Shown here: piece after piece, positions 9,168 through 16,581 of the stretch
Layout: each line of letters starts with the position of its first letter
Position numbering within the stretch: position 1 is the stretch's first letter
From: Actinospica durhamensis
GTDB lineage: Bacteria; Actinomycetota; Actinomycetes; Streptomycetales; Catenulisporaceae
Direction: 5' to 3'
NCBI RefSeq assembly: GCF_018139695.1
Contig: NZ_JAGSOG010000022.1
Coordinates: 1-57,000, forward strand
DNA length: 57,000 bases
Notes under the pieces: model-generated
The model's input: only the letters and a program-made list of their open reading frames with translations
Database searches by the model: none
What the model was told of the DNA's origin: nothing
Program-made: the position numbers and the translations under genes

Positions 9168-10250
9168 CGGCCGGGCTGCCGATCGGGTCGCAGGAAGGCA
9201 TCTGGATCCGCCAGGAGGCCACGCTCGCCACCCAGGCCAGGCGCGGCGCGGCGGAGCTGGGGCGGCGGATCGGCCTGCGCGCGGCGCGGCTGAGCGAGAT
9301 CGAACTCGCGGTCACCGAGGTGGCCGTGAACCTCAACAAACACGCCGTCGACGGCGCCCTGCTGCTGCGGCTGGTGGAGTGCGGCGGCGGCGTGGCGGTG
9401 GAGCTGCTCGGGATCGACCACGGTCCCGGTATGGCGGACGTCGCGGGCGCCCGGCAGGACGGGGTCTCCACCACGGGCACCCTCGGCATCGGGCTCGGCG
9501 CGGTCGAGCGGTTGGCCGACACCTTCGACGTGTTCTCCCTTCCGGGGCGCGGCACCGTGCTGGTGGCCCGCTTTCGCGAGCGACCTGAGGGCTACCGGCA
9601 CGTGGCCGCGCCGTGCCCGGAACCCGCGCTGGCCGGGCTGACCCGGCCGCTGAGCGGTGAGGAGGTGTGCGGCGACGCATGGGCCGTGCGGCCCGCTACC
9701 GCACCGTCACGGGGGACGGGCGCGGCCGACGGCGCCGCGACCCTGGTGATGCTCTGCGACGGGCTCGGCCACGGACCGCTGGCCGCGCGCGAGCGCACAG
9801 GCCGTGACCGCGTTCCACCGAAGCGCCGGCGCCGACCCGGCAGAGCTGATCACCGCGATGCACCACGCGCTCGGCGGCACCCGCGGCGGCGCGGTCGCGG
9901 TGGCCAGGATCGATCCGGACGGGCGGCGCCTGAGCTACTGCGGGGTCGGGAACATCAGCGGGTTCACCGTGGCGGACGGACGTCGCGGTACCTTGCTCTC
10001 GGCCCCCGGCATCGTCGGCCACCACCTGCCGCGTCTGCGCGTGTTCGAAGCCGCGCTGCCCGAGGGCGCCGGCCTCATCCTGCACTCCGACGGGCTAAAC
10101 GAGCGCTGGGCCCCGGCCGCGCTGCCCGGCCTGTTCCAGTGTTCGAGCACCGTCATCGCGGCCCATCTGCTGCGCGAGTCCGCGGTGCGCCGGGATGACG
10201 CGGGCATCGTGGTGGTCGGGAACGTCGGCGCGGCCGTGGGCGCGCCGTGA
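9164..10250 (+). pseudogene. ATPase-SpoIIE (RsbX-like) phosphatase gene with a frameshift
   Basis: The first frame encodes an RsbT/RsbW-like ATPase domain (residues about 1-140; EVAVNLNKHA N-box, DHGPGM, LGIGLGAVERL). The start of a SpoIIE/PP2C domain follows (LCDGLGHGP). Reading then leaves the family sequence within the GCGCGCG run at 9785-9791. The other frame continues the domain, with AFHRSAGADPAELI, GVGNISG, LHSDGLNERW and DDAGIVVVG. Removing one base there restores a continuous protein of about 361 residues with the usual two-domain layout. Proteins of this type occur in actinobacterial stressosome operons and probably reset RsbS/RsbR by dephosphorylation, as RsbX does. The GTG start lies in the rsbT stop. 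The defect is either a real frameshift or a base-call error in a GC repeat. Confidence 0.75.
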
Positions 10251-11989
10251 ACACCCCGCAGGTGCTCCTGGCGACCGCCGTGGCCAACGAACCCGACGTG
10301 TTCGCGCTGCGCCGCGACGGCCGGGCCATCGCCGAGATCGTCGGGATGGAGCGGCAGGACCAGATCCGGCTGGCCACGGCCCTGAGCGAGCTCGGCCGTG
10401 ACCGGCTCGGCTGCGCCGAGGTGACCGTGCGGATATCCCTCGCGGCCGATCCCGTGCCCGCGCTCGAGGTCACGTTGCGATGGGCCGAGGGGCCGCCGCC
10501 CGCAGTGGAGGCTCTGGGTTCGGTGCGCCGTCTGATCCGCGAACTGAGTGAACAGTCCGTCGGCCGGCGCGGCGTCATCGTGCTGCGCCACCTGATCCCG
10601 GTGCCCGCCGAGCGCTTCCCGGAGATCGCCGACCGCGTGGCCGCGGCGCTGCTCGACCGCGCGGCCGCCAACCGCGAGGAGGACCTGCGCGCCCAGACCA
10701 GGGACCTGATCGTGGCGCTCGAGGAGGCCCGCGCCCAGGGCGAGGAGCTGAAGCTGGTCAACGAGGAGCTCGCGCAGACCAACGCCGGCGTCCTCGCCCT
10801 CTACTCCGAGCTCTCGGCAGAGCTCGAACAGACCAATACCGGCGTCGTCGCGCTGCACACCGAGCTGGAGGACAAGTCCCGCCAGCTGCGCGAGGCCAGT
10901 GAGGCCAAGACCCGGTTCTGGGCCAACGTCAGCCACGAGCTGCGCGGCCCGCTCAACTCCGTGATCGGCCTGAGCCGGCTGCTCGCCGAGGCCGGGCCCG
11001 GCGTCCTCGGCGGCGAGCAGCGCGAGCAGGTCTCGCTGATCGCGGCGTCCGGGGAGACGCTGCGCACTCTCGTGGACGACCTGCTCGACGTCGCCAAGGC
11101 CGAGGCCGGGCAGCTGGTCCCGCAGCCCGCGCCGGTGGAACTCGGGCTGCTGCTGGCCCAGCTCGAGGCGGTGATGCGCCCGCTGGTCGCGCAGCCCGAG
11201 GTAATCCTGGCCTTCCCCGATCCCGCGTCGATGCCCGCGCTGGTGACCGACGAGACGATGCTCACCCGCGCACTGCGCAACCTGATCAGCAACAGCCTGA
11301 AGTTCACGACGTCCGGGCAGGTGCGGATCGAAGTGCGCCCGCAGGACCCGGACCGGCTCGAGATCACCGTCATGGACACCGGAGTCGGCATCCCCGAGGA
11401 CGAACAGGCGCGGGTCTTCGAAGAGTTCTACCAGGTGCGCGGGCCGCACCAGCGCGGCAACGCTGGCACCGGGCTCGGGCTGCCCTACGCGCGGCGGATC
11501 GTGGAACTGCTCGGCGGCACCCTCATACTCTCGAGCGCGCCCGGCAACGGAACCCGGGTCGCCGTGGTCCTGCCTGTCGGCGCTCTGCCCGCCGCCCCCG
11601 CGCCGAGCCGGGTGCCGTGTCTGATCAGCTGCGACGACGACCCCGCCTTCTCCGCCGTGCTGCGCCCGCTGCTCGCGCGGATCGCCGAGACCGTGGTGCA
11701 GGTGGCCGACGGGGCCGAACTGCCCGAGGCCGCGCGTCGGGCGCGCCCGTCCGCGATCGTCCTGGACCTGGACATGCCGCACATCGACGGCTACGAGACG
11801 CTGCGCCTGCTCGCGGCGGCGGAGGACCTCGCCGCGATCCCGGTCGTGGTCCTCACCGGGCTGCCCGTGACGGAGATCGAACGCGAACGCCTGGGCCCCG
11901 CCCGCGCCGTACTGACCAAGGAGCGGCTGGGCGTGCGCGACCTGGCCTGCGCGCTGGGACTGACGCCGCCCGAGGAGAGTGAGCCGTGA
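10247..11989 (+). CDS. Hybrid sensor histidine kinase with C-terminal receiver
   Basis: The 580-residue protein has no membrane segments. Residues about 1-120 look like a degenerate RsbT-type ATPase fold (LSELGRDRL, as in its upstream neighbours). A coiled coil follows at about 140-220 (EEARAQGEELKLVNEELAQ). HisKA has its phospho-histidine at H230 (FWANVSHELRGPLNSVIG). The HATPase_c domain shows NLISNSLKF, MDTGVGIPED and GTGLGLPYARR. The C-terminal receiver has its acceptor at D507 (VLDLDMP) and a terminal LTKE lysine. It overlaps the genes on both sides by four bases, so it is an integral part of the stressosome operon. It probably passes phosphate to its own receiver or to the REC domain of the next protein. 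Confidence 0.9.
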   Translation: MNTPQVLLATAVANEPDVFALRRDGRAIAEIVGMERQDQIRLATALSELGRDRLGCAEVTVRISLAADPVPALEVTLRWAEGPPPAVEALGSVRRLIRELSEQSVGRRGVIVLRHLIPVPAERFPEIADRVAAALLDRAAANREEDLRAQTRDLIVALEEARAQGEELKLVNEELAQTNAGVLALYSELSAELEQTNTGVVALHTELEDKSRQLREASEAKTRFWANVSHELRGPLNSVIGLSRLLAEAGPGVLGGEQREQVSLIAASGETLRTLVDDLLDVAKAEAGQLVPQPAPVELGLLLAQLEAVMRPLVAQPEVILAFPDPASMPALVTDETMLTRALRNLISNSLKFTTSGQVRIEVRPQDPDRLEITVMDTGVGIPEDEQARVFEEFYQVRGPHQRGNAGTGLGLPYARRIVELLGGTLILSSAPGNGTRVAVVLPVGALPAAPAPSRVPCLISCDDDPAFSAVLRPLLARIAETVVQVADGAELPEAARRARPSAIVLDLDMPHIDGYETLRLLAAAEDLAAIPVVVLTGLPVTEIERERLGPARAVLTKERLGVRDLACALGLTPPEESEP

Positions 11990-13662
11990 TCGAGGGCGGG
12001 TACGAGCAGCGCGAGAGCTCCCACGTGCTGGTCGTCGACGACGACGCGTCCCACCGGTACCTCGTGACGCAGTGGCTGCGCCGGGCCGGGCACCAGGTCA
12101 CCGAGGCCGTCGACGGCACCGACGCCCTGAGCCGGCTCGCCGAGGCCGCTGCGGCCGCGGACACCGATGCCGCCGCCATGCCCGAGGTCGCGGTCCTCGA
12201 CGTCGGGCTGCCCGACATGAGCGGATTCGAACTCTGCCGGCGTATCAAGGCCGGGGAACGTACCTCGGACATGCCGGTGATCCACCTCTCGGCCACGTCC
12301 ATCACCGGCGCCGACCGGACCCAGGGACTGCACGGCGGCGCCGACGCGTACCTCACCGAGCCGATCGATCCCGGCGAACTGCTCGCGACGCTCGACGCGG
12401 TGCTGCGCTACACCCGTGCCCGCCGCGCCGCGCAACGGCTGGCCGGCCGTCTGATGACGCTCAATCAGGCCACCCTCGAATTGCACAGCGCCACCGACTT
12501 CGACGGGTTCGCGATCGCCGCCGTCCGCGGCACCCTCGAGGTGATGGGCGCGCAGTCGGCCAGCGTCTACCTGAGCCTGTCCGGCGCCCCGGTGCGCACC
12601 TACCAGCTGCGCCCGGAGGTGCCGCTGGTCTCCGAGCCGATCGCCGCGGCCCTGCTCGAACGCATCGCCCGCGCCGTCCTCGGCTCACGCACCGGCGCGC
12701 GCGTCGCCCTGCTCTCGGGCGAGGCCTGGCGGGCGCTGGTGCCCGGCCCCCGGGTGACCGGCGAGGTGCTGGTCGCCGCGGTGCGCGCGCACAGCGGGCG
12801 TCCCCCGGTGTGCGTGGCGATCGAGGTCGAACGGCCCCCGCTCGAGGACGATCGCACGCTGCTGATGCAGATGGCGCAGGCCTGCGCGCTCTCCCTGCAG
12901 TCGCTGCGCAACTACGCCGAGGAGCACGCGCTCGCGCTCGACCTGCAGCGCTCCTTCCTGCCGCGCCGGCTGCCCGCCGTCGACGGGGTCGAACTCGCCG
13001 TGCGCTACCTCCCCGCGAGCGCCCACGCGGAGATTGGCGGGGACTTCTACGAGGCCATCGAGACGGATCGCGGCCTGCTGCTGGCGATCGGCGACGTCGT
13101 CGGCCACTCCCTCGAGGCCGCGCTCGTGATGGGCGAGGTGCGCCACGCGCTGCGGGCCTACGCGATCGAGGGCCACCCGCCCGAGGCCGTCCTCGAACTG
13201 CTCGACACCATGCTCGATCGCGGACAGGCCGAGCTGACCACCGTCACGCTGTGCCTGGTGCTGGTCGCACCGGACTGCCGCCGCCTGAGCGTCGCCAACG
13301 CGGGCCACATCCCGCCGCTGCTGATCACCGAGGCGGGGATCGGATTCGTCGGGGAGCACGGGCGCCTGCTGGGCCTCGGCGGCGCCCGCTACGAGGCGAC
13401 GGACCTCGCACTGACCGGACCCACCCGCCTCGTCCTGTGCACCGACGGGCTCGTCGAGACCCGCCGCGTCGAGCTCACGGTGAGCCTGGCCGAGTTCGAG
13501 GACGCGGTGGGCAGCGGGCCGGAAGACCTCGAGACCCTGTGCGATCGGCTCCTGGACGTGTTCGGCAAGGACAAGGACGACGACATCGCCCTGCTCGCCG
13601 CCGATCTGACGCCGGGGTCGCCGCCGACACGTGTGAGACCCGAGGACGCGGCCGGAACCTGA
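11986..13662 (+). CDS. REC-GAF-PP2C (RsbU/SpoIIE-type) phosphatase response regulator
   Basis: The 558-residue protein starts with a receiver domain (HVLVVDDDAS, acceptor D72 in VLDVGLPDMSG). A GAF-like region spans about 155-300, and a PP2C/SpoIIE phosphatase covers about 320-545. PP2C metal-binding motifs are visible: IGGDFYE, AIGDVVGHSLEAA, NAGHIPPLL, CTDGLVE and a final DDIALLAA. The role inferred from the family is to dephosphorylate an anti-anti-sigma factor, freeing a sigma factor, under control of the kinase just upstream and perhaps RsbT. The target anti-sigma pair is not in this window. The gene ends the operon; a strong hairpin follows 15 bases after the stop. Confidence 0.9.
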   Translation: MIEGGYEQRESSHVLVVDDDASHRYLVTQWLRRAGHQVTEAVDGTDALSRLAEAAAAADTDAAAMPEVAVLDVGLPDMSGFELCRRIKAGERTSDMPVIHLSATSITGADRTQGLHGGADAYLTEPIDPGELLATLDAVLRYTRARRAAQRLAGRLMTLNQATLELHSATDFDGFAIAAVRGTLEVMGAQSASVYLSLSGAPVRTYQLRPEVPLVSEPIAAALLERIARAVLGSRTGARVALLSGEAWRALVPGPRVTGEVLVAAVRAHSGRPPVCVAIEVERPPLEDDRTLLMQMAQACALSLQSLRNYAEEHALALDLQRSFLPRRLPAVDGVELAVRYLPASAHAEIGGDFYEAIETDRGLLLAIGDVVGHSLEAALVMGEVRHALRAYAIEGHPPEAVLELLDTMLDRGQAELTTVTLCLVLVAPDCRRLSVANAGHIPPLLITEAGIGFVGEHGRLLGLGGARYEATDLALTGPTRLVLCTDGLVETRRVELTVSLAEFEDAVGSGPEDLETLCDRLLDVFGKDKDDDIALLAADLTPGSPPTRVRPEDAAGT

Positions 13663-13677
13663 CGGGTGCTCACCGAG

Positions 13678-13726
13678 ACGTGCGGAGGGGGCCGACGGAT
13701 CCAGTCCGTCGGCCCCCTCCGCACGT
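13678..13726. terminator. Perfect 22-bp hairpin ending the stress operon
   Basis: Two perfectly complementary 22-base arms (13678-13699 and 13705-13726) flank a five-base loop. There is no T-run, as is usual for actinobacterial terminators. It lies between convergent genes and could serve both strands. Confidence 0.85.
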
Positions 13727-13783
13727 CGCACTGCCACTCGGTGCCGAGGAACGCCGTCCCGCGCCGTCCCGCAGCACCCGGGC

Positions 13784-13990
13784 TCAGCGCTTCTTCGCAG
13801 CGGGCTTCTTCGCGGTGGCGTCCTTGGCCGCGTCCTTCACCTTCTCGGCAGCCTGCTTGAGGCCCGCCTTGACCTGCTCGCCCTTGCCCTCGGCCTGCAT
13901 CGACCGGTCACCCGTGGTGCGCCCTGCCGTCTCCTTGACCTTGCCCTTGGCCTTCTCGGCGACGTTCTTGGCCTTGTCCTTGGTACTCAT
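13784..13990 (-). CDS. CsbD-family stress protein
   Basis: This 68-residue, very hydrophilic protein is rich in Lys, Ala and Glu. It begins STKDKAKNVAEKAKGKVKET and carries the CsbD pattern KGKVKETAGRTTGD. A lysine-rich tail (AAKDATAKKPAAKKR) resembles histone-H1-like tails. CsbD proteins are general-stress proteins of unknown biochemical role, usually under sigma-B control. Finding one next to a stressosome operon fits that regulation, although no shared promoter element was found. The start has AGGAG upstream (GAAGGAGTCTGAC before ATG). Confidence 0.85.
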   Translation of the reverse strand: MSTKDKAKNVAEKAKGKVKETAGRTTGDRSMQAEGKGEQVKAGLKQAAEKVKDAAKDATAKKPAAKKR

Positions 13991-14066
13991 GTCAGACTCC
14001 TTCGGGTCGTGCGTGCCGCTCGTCCCTTGCAGGTGATCTGTTTCCGAGTGCCCGGGATGGCGCCGT

Positions 14067-15077
14067 TCATCCGCCGACGAGCATCCCGGTCACCGGGCCG
14101 TTCGCCGGCAGCGAGGCGGCGTCGAGGGTACGGCGCATTTCGGCGGGCAGAACAAGGCCGAACCCGGCGAGGTTGTCGTGGAGCTGGTCGAGGGTGCGCG
14201 GGCCGATGATGACGGAGCTGACGCCGGGTCGGGCGGTGAGCCAGGCGATCGCCGTGGCCGCGCTGGTCGCGCCGAGTTCGCGGGCCGCCCGCGCCACCTC
14301 CTGCGCGATGTCGAAGCTGCGGTCGGTCAGCATCGCGCGGGCCGCGTCCCCGGCGGCGGGGTTGGGGAACTCGAGCCAGTACCGCAGGCGCGAGTCCGCG
14401 GGCGGCTGCCGCTCGCGCTCGTACCGGTCGGCCAGGATGCCGGCGGCCAGCGGGGAGTAGGCGAGCAGGCCGAGGCCGTGCCGGTCGCAGGCCGGAAGGA
14501 TCTCGGCCTCGATCGAGCGCGCGATCAACGAGTACTGAGCCTGCAGGCTGACGAACGGGGTCGCGCCGGCGCGCTCGGCCGCCCACTGCGACTCGATGAG
14601 CGGGCCAACCGGGTAGTTCGAGCAGCCGAGGTAGCGCACCTTGCCGGCCCGCACGAAGCCGTCGAGCGTGCTCATGGTCTCGTCGATCGGCGTGTCCGGG
14701 TGCCAGGTGTGGCACTGGTAGAGGTCCACATAGTCGGTCCCGAGGCGCTTGAGGCTCGCGTCGAGGGCGCGGGTGAGATGCACCCGCGACAGACCGCGGT
14801 CGTTGGGCCCCCGGCCGCGCGGTCCTGAGCCCTTCGTGGCCAGCACGACCGCGTCCCGCCTGCCCGCGATCGCGCGTCTGACGACCTGTTCGGACTGGCC
14901 GTCGCCGTACACGTCGGCGGTGTCGATCAGGTTCCCGCCGGCGTCGAGGAAGGCGTCGACGATACGCAGCGCCTCGTCCTGCGGGCAGCGGGCCCCGGCT
15001 GCGGTGCCGAAGTTCATCGCGCCCAGACAGGCCCGGGAGACGCGCAGGCCCGAGCGCCCCAGGTTGACGTAGTCCAC
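14067..15077 (-). CDS. Aldo/keto reductase
   Basis: The 336-residue TIM-barrel oxidoreductase is of the AKR11/YajO-like type. The frame stays open far upstream, but the GTG at 15077 has an ideal GGAGG site five bases away, and the protein then begins MDYVNLGRSGLRVS as family members do. Catalytic residues are visible: Asp and Tyr in DTADVYGDG, Lys in LATKGSG and His in YQCHTWH. An NADPH-binding C-terminal segment reads SVIIGPRTLDQLHDNL. It reduces carbonyl compounds with NADPH; the substrate is unknown. It is divergent from a TetR gene over a shared operator region, so TetR control is likely. Confidence 0.9.
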   Translation of the reverse strand: MDYVNLGRSGLRVSRACLGAMNFGTAAGARCPQDEALRIVDAFLDAGGNLIDTADVYGDGQSEQVVRRAIAGRRDAVVLATKGSGPRGRGPNDRGLSRVHLTRALDASLKRLGTDYVDLYQCHTWHPDTPIDETMSTLDGFVRAGKVRYLGCSNYPVGPLIESQWAAERAGATPFVSLQAQYSLIARSIEAEILPACDRHGLGLLAYSPLAAGILADRYERERQPPADSRLRYWLEFPNPAAGDAARAMLTDRSFDIAQEVARAARELGATSAATAIAWLTARPGVSSVIIGPRTLDQLHDNLAGFGLVLPAEMRRTLDAASLPANGPVTGMLVGG

Positions 15078-15099
15078 GGCCACCTCCGCCGGTAGGATG

Positions 15100-15150
15100 C
15101 GGGGCGTGACCCCGCTTATCAGACGACGATACGGGGCGACGCCCCGCTTT
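15100..15150. promoter_or_regulatory. Duplicated palindromic operator between reductase and TetR gene
   Basis: Two copies of an 18-base palindromic element occur in the 78-base divergent gap: CGGGGCGTGACCCCGCTT at 15100-15117 and CGGGGCGACGCCCCGCTT at 15132-15149. They are in direct orientation, 32 bases (three helical turns) apart. Copy two ends six bases before the TetR start codon. This is a good candidate for cooperative TetR binding that controls both genes. Confidence 0.7.
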
Positions 15151-15155
15151 GTACA

Positions 15156-15764
15156 GTGACCGCCCGCGAGGAGCCGAAGGACCCGCTCCACCGGCCGCTG
15201 CGCGCCGACGCCCTGCGCAACCGGCAGCGCATTCTCGACTCCGCCGGAACCCTCTTCGCCACCGAAGGCCTCACCGTCTCGCTCGACGAGATCGCCCGGC
15301 ACGCCGGCGTCGGCCCGGGCACCGTGCACCGGCACTTTCCGAGCAAGGACGCCCTGATCGCCGCCGTCGCCGGATCCCGGCTGCGGCATATCGTCGAGCA
15401 GGCGTCACAGCGCTCGAGCGCCCCGGACCCCGCGGCCGCGCTGCGCGATCAGCTCGCTGAGATGCTGGCCGAAGCCGAACTGAGCGCCCCGCTCAAAGGC
15501 GCCCTGTCCGGCACCGAGTTCGACATCAGGGAAACCGACCCGGAAGCCTCCGAGCGGCTTCGATCCGCCCTCGACGTACTCCTCGGGCGCGCCCAGCACG
15601 CCGGCACGATCCGCACCGACATCGACGTCGAGGACCTGATTGCAGCGCTGGCCGGCACCTTCCACGCCCTGCGCCATGCCGGCGAACCCCCCGACTCCCC
15701 GCGCGCCCGCCGCCTCACGTCCATGCTCTTCGACAGCCTCGAGCCGCGCCCCGGATCCGGATGA
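15156..15764 (+). CDS. TetR/AcrR-family repressor
   Basis: The protein has 202 residues with a classic TetR DNA-binding region (RQRILDSAGTLFATEG, then VSLDEIARHAGVGPGTVHRHF). The C-terminal ligand domain is helical and fits the SACE_7040 or QacR-like helical class. The GTG start lies six bases after the second operator copy, so the mRNA may be leaderless or the operator may sit in the promoter. Divergence from the aldo/keto reductase makes that gene the probable target, along with itself. Confidence 0.9.
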   Translation: MTAREEPKDPLHRPLRADALRNRQRILDSAGTLFATEGLTVSLDEIARHAGVGPGTVHRHFPSKDALIAAVAGSRLRHIVEQASQRSSAPDPAAALRDQLAEMLAEAELSAPLKGALSGTEFDIRETDPEASERLRSALDVLLGRAQHAGTIRTDIDVEDLIAALAGTFHALRHAGEPPDSPRARRLTSMLFDSLEPRPGSG

Positions 15765-15879
15765 CTAGATGACTCCGCCCGCGCCCCCTCCAGGTGGAGT
15801 CCGGCCGCTTCGGTGGCGTCAACGATGAGCCGTTGCCCGTTGATTTCTCAGACTCTGCCGCTCGATGCCGAAGGGGCCT

Positions 15880-16381
15880 GATGTAGCAGGGCTTCCAAGC
15901 CCAGTCGGTGCGTTCGATGATGTGGGCGAGGCGTTCGCGGCTGTGTGTCCCTTGCCGGTAGCCATTCCAGAACGCCTGGCGCTGGGCGGGGGTGAGTGCG
16001 TTCTGGTCGAAGGTGTAGGAGATCTCGTCGGCGGGGTCGCCGAGGTGCGTGTACTCCCAGTCGATCAGGCAGGGGCGCGGGTTCCAGAGCAGGTTGCCGG
16101 GGCCGATGTCGCCGTGCAGGAGCGCGAGGCTCTCCGCAGAGTTGAAGCCGTCGTCGTGTCGGGAGGCGTCAAAGCTCTGGGTCAGCGCGTCGGCGGCGTG
16201 GCGCAGGCGTTGCTGAAGGGCGCGCGGCAACGGGTCGCGGGACCAGGTGGGAGAACCGGGTCACGGCTGTGATCGACTCGACCGGGCGGCCTGTCGCGGC
16301 GCAGGCGTAGGTGCGGACTGCGGCGAGTCGGTTGAGTCGGTCGAGGCGGTCCTCTAGGGAAGAATCAGTCATCTCGGACAT
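15880..16381 (-). pseudogene. Decayed aminoglycoside-phosphotransferase-like gene
   Basis: The start (ATG 16381; TDSSLEDRLDRLNRLAAVRTYACAATGRP) looks like the N-terminus of actinobacterial APH-family kinases. After AVTRFSH the frame is lost. The other minus frame picks up at RDPLPRALQQRLRHAADAL and holds the catalytic loop LLHGDIGPGNLLW and the metal aspartate in IDWEYTHLGDPADEI. The nucleotide-binding N-lobe, about 130 residues, is missing between them. The C-terminal end (after ERTDW) also departs from the family. The gene therefore carries an internal deletion with frame loss and is not expected to be functional. It lies just downstream of the lanthipeptide operon. Confidence 0.7.
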
Positions 16382-16419
16382 GGTAGTGGGCGCGGCGCGG
16401 CGCGGCGCGGTCGGCGGAG

Positions 16420-16446
16420 CGGGCCGGGCGGCAGCGGCCCGGCCCG
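16420..16446 (-). terminator. GC hairpin after the lanthipeptide operon
   Basis: CGGGCCGGGC and GCCCGGCCCG form a 10-bp stem with a seven-base loop. It lies 34 bases after the stop of the downstream precursor gene. There is no T-run. It is a plausible end for the lan transcript. Confidence 0.55.
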
Positions 16447-16479
16447 TTCGCGGCGGACACCCGGTGTCTTCTCCAGGTG

Positions 16480-16581
16480 TTACGCCGTCACGCCGCTCCA
16501 ACCACTCCAGCTCACGCTGAAGCAGGGGATCGATTCATCCGGGTTGGCTTCCAGCTTCTGCAGGGCGAGGATCTCGGTCAT
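16480..16581 (-). CDS. Class III-type lanthipeptide precursor 2 (33 residues)
   Basis: This peptide is too short for ordinary ORF calling. It starts MTEILALQKLEANPDES and ends with the core-like PCFSVSWSGWSGVTA. The leader carries the ILxLQxLE helix that class III LanKC enzymes recognise. The ATG overlaps the stop of the synthetase gene (ATGA) and has AAGGAG five bases upstream inside the synthetase coding end. The core has one Cys, four Ser and one Thr, with the Cys before all of them. This is opposite to the Ser-xx-Ser-x(n)-Cys order of labionin peptides. It shares the leader pattern and the PCFS(V/I) core start with the upstream precursor at 19173. Modification and product are inferred. 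Confidence 0.8.
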   Translation of the reverse strand: MTEILALQKLEANPDESIPCFSVSWSGWSGVTA

